Under the pieces are notes generated by a model. It was not told the origin of the DNA. It made no database searches and saw only the letters and a list, made by a program, of their open reading frames with translations. A stretch of DNA of 64,000 nucleotides, taken from contig JBLIEI010000011.1 in assembly GCA_047633055.1 (NCBI GenBank), positions 14,306-78,305 of the forward strand. The letters are read 5' to 3'. This stretch comes from CALJFL01 sp047633055 (lineage in GTDB: Bacteria; Pseudomonadota; Gammaproteobacteria; Pseudomonadales; Halieaceae). Shown piece by piece: positions 25,477 to 33,075 of the stretch; positions within the stretch are counted from its first letter, which is position 1, and each line of letters begins with the position of its first letter. A program made the position numbers and the translations under genes.

Positions 25477-26142
25477 TTAGAGAAATACGGTAAACTCGTT
25501 AACAGGCAATCGCGGGGTGCGATAGCCGTTAACGGCGGCGTCATGGTCTGCGTAGCCTAGCGACATAGCACAGACGAACATTTGTTCTTTGGGCGCGCCG
25601 ATCAGGTGCATTACCGTATCATGGTATTTGAGAAAGGCGGCCTGCGCGCAGGTCTCCAAGCCTAGTCCACGAGCTGCTAGCATCACTGATTGTATAAACA
25701 TACCGCAGTCTATCCAGCTACCCAGTTCCATATCCCGGTCTATAGTAAAAAATAATGCCGCTGGCGCGTCAAAAAAGTCATAATTTTTCCCGTGCTGCAG
25801 CGACATATTTTTCTTGTCACCCTTTTCGATACCAATGTGACCATAAAGTCCCCAGCCGGTATTGCGGCGACGACCGATGTAGGGCTCGCGCCATTCAACG
25901 GGGTAGTAGTTGTACTCTTGGTTTCCAGCATCACCCTGTGCATGTCGTGCCTGGCAGGCATTAGCAATCTCGTCGCGTTTTGCGTCCATGGCGACCCATA
26001 CATGCCAGGGTTGGATATTTGATCCCGAAGGGGCTCTGCCCGCAGTAGCAAGAATAGTTTCTATGCTGTCTCGAGTAACAGGCTTATTCTTCAGAAACGC
26101 ACGAATCGATTGCCGCCCGTTTATTGCCTCATCCACATGCAT
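25477..26142 (-). CDS. Nitroreductase family protein
   Basis: A 221-residue FMN-dependent nitroreductase-fold protein. It has the start HVDEAINGRQSIRAFLKNKPV, the FMN-contact segment ATAGRAPSGSNIQPWHVWV, and the mid-block LGLETCAQAAFLKYHDTV. Members reduce nitro groups, quinones, enones or flavins. It is convergent with the acyl-CoA dehydrogenase gene and could supply reduced flavin to the HpaB-like protein or reduce an unsaturated intermediate; no HutC-like element was found in front of it, so its membership of the regulon is not established. Confidence 0.9.
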   Translation of the reverse strand: MHVDEAINGRQSIRAFLKNKPVTRDSIETILATAGRAPSGSNIQPWHVWVAMDAKRDEIANACQARHAQGDAGNQEYNYYPVEWREPYIGRRRNTGWGLYGHIGIEKGDKKNMSLQHGKNYDFFDAPAALFFTIDRDMELGSWIDCGMFIQSVMLAARGLGLETCAQAAFLKYHDTVMHLIGAPKEQMFVCAMSLGYADHDAAVNGYRTPRLPVNEFTVFL

Positions 26143-26344
26143 ATTAATCCCCGTTCGTTCTATATTAGTTGCTATATTACCGCGAAGTTAATCGACTGTA
26201 ACTTGGAAAATTGCGTAGCAATCTTGTTCAGCGGATTGGCAGGTTAGTTTAGGGAGTACTGTTGCCCTGTTGAACTAAATTATGACGAACTATGCCCTTA
26301 ACTAGCCACTTCTAAAATTCCAATTGTGCTAAAATGACGCTCTT

Positions 26345-26354
26345 TGTCCGGTCA
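26345..26354. promoter_or_regulatory. Putative HutC-type operator (TGTCCGGTCA)
   Basis: Identical to the copy before HyuA (14862). It is 17 bp before the ATG of the third CoA-transferase and next to its TTGGAGAA ribosome binding site. It is the last copy seen in the window. Confidence 0.55.
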
Positions 26355-26371
26355 TTCATTGGAGAATTTTT

Positions 26372-27571
26372 ATGTCGAAGCCTTTAGCAGGCGTGCGTAT
26401 GTTGGATTTAACGCATATGCTTTCTGGTCCCTACGGTGCGATGATTATCGCGGATCTCGGCGCGGATACAATCAAAGTGGAGCCTTTGTACGGTGAGGCA
26501 ACGCGTAGTTTGCTTGCGAATGACCCAGTTAATTCGCTGGATGGTCAGGGCGCCTACTATATTACATTGAACCGCAATAAGCGCAGTGTTGCCATTGACC
26601 TCAAGTCGCCGGAAGGGCTGGAAGTGTTTTATGATCTGGTGCGAGAGTCTGACGTTGTGATAGAAAATTTTTCTGCTGGTGTGGCGGATAAGCTGGGCAT
26701 TGGCTACGACGATCTAGTAAAAGTGAATCCTAAAATAATAGCATGTTCCGTGAGCGGATTCGGATCAAATGGGCCTAACTTTCAGCGACCGGCGTTTGAT
26801 CAGGTGGTACAGGCTTTGGGTGGTGGGATGTCAATTACTGGCCATGACAAATCTCATCAGACTCGGGCAGGCATTCCAATTGGCGACCTGGGTGGCGGTA
26901 TGTTTGGCGCTATGGGCATAATGGCTGCACTCTACGAACGCGAGAAAAGCGGTATTGGTCAGCATGTGGATATATCGATGCTGGATTGCCAGATCTCGAT
27001 GCTGAATTATATGGCCACCATGCATTTTTTGTCGGGAGAGAATCCCCATCCAATCGGTAATGGCCATTTTGTCCATGTACCCTACAACAGTTTCTCTACT
27101 TCCGATGGTGAGATCATTATCGCAGTAATTTTTGACAAGTTCTGGCATAGCCTGGTAGAAATGTTGGATTTCGCTCCATTCAGTGATTCGAAGTACGAGA
27201 CCCAACCGGGACGACTGGCTGATAAAGAATTTATCGAAGAAAATCTGATCCGTATTCTGAGCACGAACACGAGTGACTACTGGTTACAGCGGCTTGAGGC
27301 AAAGCGAATCCCGTGTGCTCGGGTAAATAACTTCGCGGAGGCATTGAACGATGAGCAGGTGCTGGCGAGAAATATGGTGATTGATTTAGAGCACCCCAAT
27401 GGCAAAAAAACAAAGGGCCCAGGTAATCCAATCAAACTTTCGCGGACTGCAGAAGAGAGCTTTTCTCCTGCGCCGTTATTAGGCGAGCATACCCACGGGG
27501 TGCTGACCGAGTTGTTGGGGTACAGTGATAGTCAGGTTGAAGCGCTACGCGCGGCGGGCTCCATCGCGTAA
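26372..27571 (+). CDS. CaiB/BaiF family CoA-transferase
   Basis: A 399-residue class III CoA-transferase, third of the island. LAGVRMLDLTHMLSGPYGAM, DTIKVEP, SVAIDLKSPEGLEVF and RAGIPIGDLGGGMFGAMG are diagnostic, and the catalytic aspartate is Asp172 in GDLGGG. TTGGAGAA precedes the start. Among the three copies it most resembles succinyl-CoA:dicarboxylate transferases (itaconate, mesaconate, citramalate type) in its D-G-G-G region, though this is a judgement by eye. It closes the predicted regulon; the next gene is the unrelated YeeN gene on the other strand. Confidence 0.9.
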   Translation: MSKPLAGVRMLDLTHMLSGPYGAMIIADLGADTIKVEPLYGEATRSLLANDPVNSLDGQGAYYITLNRNKRSVAIDLKSPEGLEVFYDLVRESDVVIENFSAGVADKLGIGYDDLVKVNPKIIACSVSGFGSNGPNFQRPAFDQVVQALGGGMSITGHDKSHQTRAGIPIGDLGGGMFGAMGIMAALYEREKSGIGQHVDISMLDCQISMLNYMATMHFLSGENPHPIGNGHFVHVPYNSFSTSDGEIIIAVIFDKFWHSLVEMLDFAPFSDSKYETQPGRLADKEFIEENLIRILSTNTSDYWLQRLEAKRIPCARVNNFAEALNDEQVLARNMVIDLEHPNGKKTKGPGNPIKLSRTAEESFSPAPLLGEHTHGVLTELLGYSDSQVEALRAAGSIA

Positions 27572-27582
27572 ACGAGAAATCT

Positions 27583-27624
27583 CCACGGCGTGGGTTCAGC
27601 AGTGCCGGTCAGCCCACGCTGTGG
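27583..27624. terminator. Strong hairpin between convergent genes
   Basis: Twelve-base arms (27583-27594 and 27613-27624) pair with one mismatch around an 18-base loop. The hairpin spans the stop codon of the YeeN gene and follows the CoA-transferase stop. It has no T-run; it may limit read-through from both sides. Confidence 0.45.
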
Positions 27625-28322
27625 TATACGTTTTGGACGTCCTCCAGGTAGTCTAGCAAATCTAGTAGGTGATCCAAGGTGGCCCGATCCCCATCGCCAA
27701 GCGGAGCCAGCGATTGTGCTACAAACTGGATTTCATCCAAGTCGAACTCGGTGATATCGTATTCATCAACGAGGGTCTGTCTGGCTTTGAAATATTCGGT
27801 ATGGGGTGTAAAGACAGTTATTTTCCCCTTTTCGCTTTCTATATCACTCACATCAACATCAGCCATCATTAGTGCATTTAGCACTGTCTCTTCGTCTTTA
27901 TGTGAGAACACAAAAATGGCGTTGTGATCGAACATGTGGCTGACGCTACCGGTGTTCCCCAGTTTGCACTTAGCTTTGTTAAAGCATAAACGTACATCGC
28001 CAAAGGTGCGGTTGGGGTTGTCGGTGAGACAGTCCACTATAAGCATAGAACCGCTGGGGCCAAAGCCCTCATAGCGCGCCAAAGCAAAGTCTTCGCCACC
28101 GGTGCCCTTGGCCTTGTCGATGGCCTTGTCGATAACGTGAGTGGGCACCTGGTCTTTTTTGGCTCGGTCGATGATGCTGCGTAAGGACAGATTGCCGGCC
28201 GGATCCAGGCCGCCGGACTTGGCCGAAACATATATTTCCCTGGCGTATTTGCTGTAAACCCTGGCTTTTTGGTCAGAAGTCTTGGCCATGGACAATTTTC
28301 GATTCTGGTAGGCTCTGCCCAT
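27609..28322 (-). CDS. yeeN: YebC/PmpR family regulator, YeeN subtype
   Basis: A 237-residue member of the YebC/PmpR/TACO1 family. The start MGRAYQNRKLSMAKTSDQKARVYSKYAREIY and the blocks VPTHVIDKAIDKAKG and ARYEGFGPSGSM, followed by GSVSHMFDH, are characteristic. The N-terminus and the C-terminal LLDYLEDVQNVYH match the YeeN subgroup rather than YebC proper. The family binds DNA or ribosomes and affects transcription or translation of proline-rich sequences. It is a core-type gene and marks the end of the catabolic island. Confidence 0.92.
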   Translation of the reverse strand: MGRAYQNRKLSMAKTSDQKARVYSKYAREIYVSAKSGGLDPAGNLSLRSIIDRAKKDQVPTHVIDKAIDKAKGTGGEDFALARYEGFGPSGSMLIVDCLTDNPNRTFGDVRLCFNKAKCKLGNTGSVSHMFDHNAIFVFSHKDEETVLNALMMADVDVSDIESEKGKITVFTPHTEYFKARQTLVDEYDITEFDLDEIQFVAQSLAPLGDGDRATLDHLLDLLDYLEDVQNVYHSVG

Positions 28323-28461
28323 AAGTTAACTCCGTGGTTAGCACTGACTGGAGGCGCAATATAAAGCTTTAGCCGTTCTGTATCCAGAGCGAGTTCCGGC
28401 GTGACTCGCCGATAAATCTTGGTACACTCAGTATCGTTACCAGATATAGCAGGACTGAAAC

Positions 28462-29238
28462 ATGAGAAAGTTGGTATCCAAACTCGCCTTAACAGTGGCG
28501 GCCACCCTCGGTATGGGGCTAGTTGGAGGTGCCGTTCAGGCCTCTGATTTTGAATCCATTGAGGCCAAACTTAAGGCCGCCATGGCTTCAGATATTAGAA
28601 CGGACGCTGAAACTGCCCGCGACAAAAATCGCAAGCCATTGCAAACTCTGGAGTTTTTCGGTTTGCGCGAAGACATGGCCGTGGTCGAGTTGCTGCCAGG
28701 TGGGGGTTGGTATACCAAGCTGTTGGCACCTGTATTAGCGGAAAACGGTAAGCTATACATCGCCTACGGCGCAGATCGTACACAGGCAGCTTTGCAGGAC
28801 TTCTCCGGTTTCGAGGATGTTGAAGTCATTGGCGCAGATACGAAAATGGGGCGCGCCGAGGGTGCTCGCTTGTACTTCGCCAACAACACTGATTTGGGCG
28901 TAGAAAACGTCGATATGGTGCTTACGTTTCGCAATTACCATAATTTTGATCAGGACTCCCGGAACGCAATTAACGTTTCTGCATACAAGGCCCTAAAATC
29001 CGGTGGCACCTACGCTCTCGTAGACCATACCCGCCGGCATATGCAGGAAATTGATAGCGAAAATCGCCGTCGCTTCGATCCGGTAGTGGCTATTAAGGAA
29101 ATTCAAGCGGCCGGTTTTGAGTTTGTCGATTACTCTGATCTGCACTACCGCGCAGACGATGAACTGCGCTATGAAGTAGGGCGTGCGACAGTTACGGGTA
29201 ATACCGATCGCTGGACTTTGAAGTTTCGCAAGCCATAG
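28462..29238 (+). CDS. Exported class I methyltransferase-like protein
   Basis: A 258-residue protein with a Sec signal peptide (MRKLVSKLALTVAATLGMGLVGG, cleavage near VQA-SD) followed by a Rossmann methyltransferase-like domain. The motif-I region VVELLPGGGWYTKLLAPVL, the acidic IAYGAD and the FRNYHNF post-motif are present. It resembles the family of predicted periplasmic methyltransferases that are common in Proteobacteria but uncharacterised. The oddity is that S-adenosylmethionine is not known to be available in the periplasm, so the fold may have another ligand or function. It stands alone after the YeeN gene, with its own promoter region of about 140 bp. Confidence 0.85.
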   Translation: MRKLVSKLALTVAATLGMGLVGGAVQASDFESIEAKLKAAMASDIRTDAETARDKNRKPLQTLEFFGLREDMAVVELLPGGGWYTKLLAPVLAENGKLYIAYGADRTQAALQDFSGFEDVEVIGADTKMGRAEGARLYFANNTDLGVENVDMVLTFRNYHNFDQDSRNAINVSAYKALKSGGTYALVDHTRRHMQEIDSENRRRFDPVVAIKEIQAAGFEFVDYSDLHYRADDELRYEVGRATVTGNTDRWTLKFRKP

Positions 29239-29299
29239 GGTCTTACTTTACCCGCATAATTAAACCCAGCGAACTGCACTTATTCGCAGCGCAGAGACC

Positions 29300-30754
29300 T
29301 TAGCTGCGGACTGCAGGTGCGCTTCGCTTTTTGGCAGCTGTGGCTTTTTGCTTGGTCAGCTGGTTACTCGCACCCACCGTGACGGCCTCCAGTTCAGCTA
29401 CGGCCTCGAGTATGAAATCAGCAATTTCCTGAGCACCAGGTATAGCTTTGGCATCACTAATGACAGCGAAGTCCATTCTACCGTTCAATGACGCGAAGGT
29501 GATATTGATTGCTGTGCCGCCCGCAAGGGTGGACAGAGGATAGCTGCGTACCAATTCCGCACCACCGTGGTAATAGCGACAATTGGGTCCTGCAACATTG
29601 GAGACATTCACACTGGTGAGTGGCGGAATATAGTCTCCCAGCCGTGTCTTGGAGAAAATAGTGGCAGCGCCTCCCAGCAGGACCATGTAGTTCATTAGTG
29701 CCTCCTTCGACATCTCCTTTGCGTCTTCTTTAGCGTCGTTGGAAGACTCGTGCACGAGTCGTAGCCGCTTATGGATAGCCATACCTGAGTAACCTAGTTT
29801 TACCGCAATTGAGGCAATCTGTGTCGAGGCACTGTTGTCGCCCTCACTGCGCACGGCCATCGGGCAGGCGGCCAGCAACTGCTTCTCTTGCTGCTCCCCG
29901 TATTTTTTGTTGTAGCGGTCCAGCGCAACACCCACCAGTGTCAGCGCCACCTCGTTGATAGAGACCGCTTCATGTTTAGCGATGGCCTTAAATCGGGCCA
30001 GTGGTATGGCACCCACGCCGAGTTTCCGTGTCGCATGCACGGGTTTATTGAACAGAGAATGGGGGGCAGAGAAGGGCAAGGGGGCCTTTCGTTCCGATAA
30101 ACCGCGTGCCTGTTTTATTGATTTTCCAATTGTCCTGCCGATATCCGACATGGCTCTTGCCTGTAAGCCCAAGCCCTTACTGGTTTTGTGCATCAGCTCC
30201 GACAAAGTTAATTCCACTGCGCTTGGCGCAGGCGCAAATAGAGGTCCCCACATTGGCCTAATTGCCATATCGCCCGGTGTTTTTGACATGGCCGCGTCCA
30301 GTCGCATTACCGCTGAGGCGCCATCGATATATGCGTGGTGAACCTTCCAGTAGACGGCGAAGCAATTATTCTCCAGACCTTCAATAACATAGGCGATCCA
30401 GCCTGGTCTGCTCCTATCCATCATGCTGGCGTGTAAATCCATAACGACGTCTATTAGCTGCCGATCGGTACCTGGTGGGGGCACAGCAATATGACGGATG
30501 TGATAATCCACTTCAAAGGCTTCGGCCTCTGCCCACTTGGGCATGCCAAAGCGGGGAAAAACAGGGTAGTAATTAAAAGGCGGTGCTACCTCGCAGGTAC
30601 GGTATTCAGCCAGTACGCGCTGCACTGTTTCGGTGCTTGAGGCATTGCCAGGCTTGAAAATCTGTAGGATGCCAACATGCGTAGGGCTGTCTACAGATTC
30701 AATCAGATAGGCCATCAAATCCATCATTGGAATGTTTTTGACAATCCGTGGCAT
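29300..30754 (-). CDS. Wax ester synthase/diacylglycerol acyltransferase (WS/DGAT)
   Basis: A 484-residue WS/DGAT enzyme that joins an acyl-CoA to a long-chain alcohol or diacylglycerol to make storage lipids. The catalytic motif HHxxxDG is present as HHAYIDG at residues 139-145, with the N-terminal DLMAYLIES block, the PLTSVNVSNVAGP region and the C-terminal INITFASLNGRMDFAVISD. The last 35 residues are Lys/Ala-rich. It is monocistronic and convergent with the methyltransferase-like gene. Its presence supports an organism able to store neutral lipid. Confidence 0.93.
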   Translation of the reverse strand: MPRIVKNIPMMDLMAYLIESVDSPTHVGILQIFKPGNASSTETVQRVLAEYRTCEVAPPFNYYPVFPRFGMPKWAEAEAFEVDYHIRHIAVPPPGTDRQLIDVVMDLHASMMDRSRPGWIAYVIEGLENNCFAVYWKVHHAYIDGASAVMRLDAAMSKTPGDMAIRPMWGPLFAPAPSAVELTLSELMHKTSKGLGLQARAMSDIGRTIGKSIKQARGLSERKAPLPFSAPHSLFNKPVHATRKLGVGAIPLARFKAIAKHEAVSINEVALTLVGVALDRYNKKYGEQQEKQLLAACPMAVRSEGDNSASTQIASIAVKLGYSGMAIHKRLRLVHESSNDAKEDAKEMSKEALMNYMVLLGGAATIFSKTRLGDYIPPLTSVNVSNVAGPNCRYYHGGAELVRSYPLSTLAGGTAINITFASLNGRMDFAVISDAKAIPGAQEIADFILEAVAELEAVTVGASNQLTKQKATAAKKRSAPAVRS

Positions 30755-31102
30755 TGTGTTCCCTTTATTTCGGTAGGCCCTATTGAGGCTAGTGTGCTGT
30801 AATTTTTATGTAGTCGGCCAGTTTACACCGGTCGAATGATGGAAAAATAGCCCCGCAGCACAGGTTGTGGTTGAGATGGCGCTCAACCGATTGGCCGCAG
30901 GTTGGCCGGGTCAACAGTGGCTGTCTATCCTGTGCATTGATATGGGGTGCCCGATAGGCTTCCATTTCGGTGCCAGTAAGTGGTCGAATGAGTGGCGATG
31001 GAGGAATCTGCCAGCCTGTGCCAACGGTTTGTTGTGTCCAAAAAAGCGTCCAAATTACGGCCTGCCGCGTATACCATTACAAGCGTAACTGAGGCAAAAA
31101 TT

Positions 31103-32095
31103 ATGGAGACCGTGGAATTACAACCAAGACCGTTATATGGGATAGGTACGGTGTCGCGCTTGACCGGAATCAAAGCCGATACCCTGAGAGTTTGGGAGCG
31201 CCGCTACGACCTGGTAGCTAGCCACAAAACGTCCAGTGGGCGAAGGCAGTACACGCGCGCCGGACTTGAGCATCTGCAGCTTATTGCCGCATTGCTTGAG
31301 GGGGGAGCCCGAATCGGCGAAATAGCATCCGCTGAAAGGAAGACACTTGAAAGTCTGTTACGAGCCGGGGGCAGGCAAGGTAGCGAGTCGATACCTACTC
31401 CCAGGCCTCGCGTTGTCTTTGTTGGTGAGGCGCTGTGCCGGTGGCTCGCTGATCATCAGGGTGCTATATCGAACGTAGACGCGTTGCTGGCTGAAGAATC
31501 CGCATTGAAAGCCAGCTCCAATTTTCCCGACAACCTCGAGAGTACTGACACGCTCGTAGTCGGTGGTAAATGTCTTAATGGTCTGGAATCCACCGGTATC
31601 ATCCGACTATGTGATCAATTGAAACCGCTTAAGGTGCTAGTGTGCTACGAATCGCTTACCGATTCTTCAGTGCGTGCGCTGCAAGATCACTCCCTTGTTA
31701 TTCTAAACTACCCGCTTGACGCAGGAGAGTTGGCCTGTCACCTCAATATCGCCTTGGTAGAAAAGCATAGTGCCGCTGGTGCAACCAATATCGCAGACCT
31801 TGTCAATGTTCGACCCCATATCTATTCAGAATCGGAACTTCAGGGTGCACGCTTGATGAAGAGCGCACTGGACTGTGAATGCCCTCAACATTTGGCTGAT
31901 CTGATCAGCGCGCTGAACCGCTTTGAGTCGCACTCGGTTGGGTGTTCCACCGAGAGTTGGGAAGATGCGGCAGTGCACGCATGTGTCTACACTTACACAG
32001 CACAGGCACGTTGGTTGATGGAGAAAGCACTAGACACCGTTATTGAAAATAGACGTGGGGAGCTTGTGGATTTGAAGTCCGCCAAAAGTGGCTAG
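31103..32095 (+). CDS. MerR family transcriptional regulator
   Basis: A 330-residue regulator. The N-terminal MerR helix-turn-helix (YGIGTVSRLTGIKADTLRVWERRYDLV, then SSGRRQYTRAGLEHLQLIAALLEGG) spans residues 12-70. The remainder resembles the helical plus Rossmann layout of LitR/CarH-type B12-binding regulators, but no DxHxxG cobalamin motif is visible, so cofactor binding is doubtful. The start at 31103 has GAGG nine bases upstream and a canonical MerR N-terminus; the frame is open further upstream without homologous sequence. The target is not apparent; the neighbours are the WS/DGAT gene and a universal stress gene. Confidence 0.85.
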   Translation: METVELQPRPLYGIGTVSRLTGIKADTLRVWERRYDLVASHKTSSGRRQYTRAGLEHLQLIAALLEGGARIGEIASAERKTLESLLRAGGRQGSESIPTPRPRVVFVGEALCRWLADHQGAISNVDALLAEESALKASSNFPDNLESTDTLVVGGKCLNGLESTGIIRLCDQLKPLKVLVCYESLTDSSVRALQDHSLVILNYPLDAGELACHLNIALVEKHSAAGATNIADLVNVRPHIYSESELQGARLMKSALDCECPQHLADLISALNRFESHSVGCSTESWEDAAVHACVYTYTAQARWLMEKALDTVIENRRGELVDLKSAKSG

Positions 32096-32486
32096 AGCGG
32101 TATAGCGATAGAATAATTTAGGCGGCGGCTATCCAGCATGGCTAAGCTTGGCCGCAGACATGGCAGTCACTCGATCCCCGGGCCTAGTCACCACTGATCA
32201 AAATCGGAGCACACAGGCTCCCTTGGCCAACCATAGCCACGACATCCCTCTTGCCCCGTGCGGTTTCTATCGGCGAGCAAGGTGGGGCGCAGCAGGAATC
32301 ACTGCAGAAAGTGTGCATTCCTTCAGTAGCTGTAAAACCGGCACACTGCGATCGTACACTGATAATCCGGTCATTGATTCATGCAAAGATTGACCTGAAT
32401 CATCTGGTAAATTTTAGGAAAGACTATAGTAAAAGCTCGGGCGCTGTACTTGGCCACGGCGCGGGACATGATAGGGTGGGCGGGTT
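32096..32486. other. Non-coding interval before universal stress gene
   Basis: About 390 bp with no convincing gene on either strand. The only recognisable element is an FNR/Anr-like box near its end (32390-32403). Confidence 0.6.
32390..32403. promoter_or_regulatory. FNR/Anr-like box upstream of universal stress gene
   Basis: TTGAC-CTGA-ATCAT matches the FNR/Anr consensus TTGAT-N4-ATCAA at eight of ten defined positions. It lies 83 bp before the start of the UspA-family gene, a gene type often controlled by oxygen limitation in Proteobacteria. Confidence 0.4.
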
Positions 32487-32936
32487 ATGCAAATTTACGA
32501 TAAAGCTCTGATCGCACTAGAGCTCTATGGCAGCGAAGAATATCTGATTGAAGCGGCAGTGAAGGTCGCATTAGAAAAGGCGGAAATTAGCTTTATACAT
32601 GTATTTCAGACGCCCATATACCCGGCGGATTCTTATCTGGGTGGTATTCCGTTGCAAAGACGTGATGAAGAGATGGCAGAGGCTGACGTAAAACTTTCGG
32701 CCCTGGCAGCAAAATACCAACTGCCCAAGGAGGGTCATATCCTGGTAGTCGGAAGACCTGCAAGCGAAATACATCGTACGGCGATTGAAATGGGAGCCGA
32801 CTTGATTGTAGTCGGCAGTCACGGTAGGCATGGTATTCAACTGCTATTGGGGTCAACGTCCAATGCCGTTTTACACGGCGCCAGCTGTGATGTACTGGCT
32901 GTCCGTATTCAAGAGCAAACGTCGAACTCAGTGTAG
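32487..32936 (+). CDS. Universal stress protein (UspA family)
   Basis: A 149-residue single-domain UspA protein. The N-terminal strand DKALIALELYG and the ATP-binding pattern G-x2-G-x9-G-(S/T) in GSHGRHGIQLLLGSTSNAVLH show the ATP-binding subgroup. Such proteins support survival during starvation, oxidative stress or oxygen limitation. The FNR/Anr-like box upstream suggests induction at low oxygen, an inference from one imperfect site. Confidence 0.92.
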   Translation: MQIYDKALIALELYGSEEYLIEAAVKVALEKAEISFIHVFQTPIYPADSYLGGIPLQRRDEEMAEADVKLSALAAKYQLPKEGHILVVGRPASEIHRTAIEMGADLIVVGSHGRHGIQLLLGSTSNAVLHGASCDVLAVRIQEQTSNSV

Positions 32937-32945
32937 GAGAAACCG

Positions 32946-33047
32946 ATGAGATTTCTACTATTGACTGGAATCGTTATCACTGCGGCAGTATAGAGCGGCT
33001 CCATGGTGGTATTACTCACTGCCGGGACTATTTTTTGCGTTCTGTGA
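32946..33047 (+). pseudogene. Short hydrophobic reading frame interrupted by an amber codon
   Basis: GGAGAAACCG precedes ATG 32946, which opens a 15-codon hydrophobic peptide (MRFLLLTGIVITAAV) ended by TAG at 32991. The same frame continues with SGSMVVLLTAGTIFCVL to TGA at 33045. Together it looks like a 33-codon membrane peptide broken by one stop, or a genuine 15-residue peptide. It begins 9 bp after the universal stress gene. No family was recognised. Confidence 0.35.
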
Positions 33048-33075
33048 ATCTTTTGCGGTGCGGGCAAGTAAATGG

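Noticed and set aside
25477..26142. RutE-type assignment for the nitroreductase
   Set aside because: Its N-terminal and FMN-contact blocks look like general nitroreductases, and RutA is absent, so a uracil pathway is not supported.
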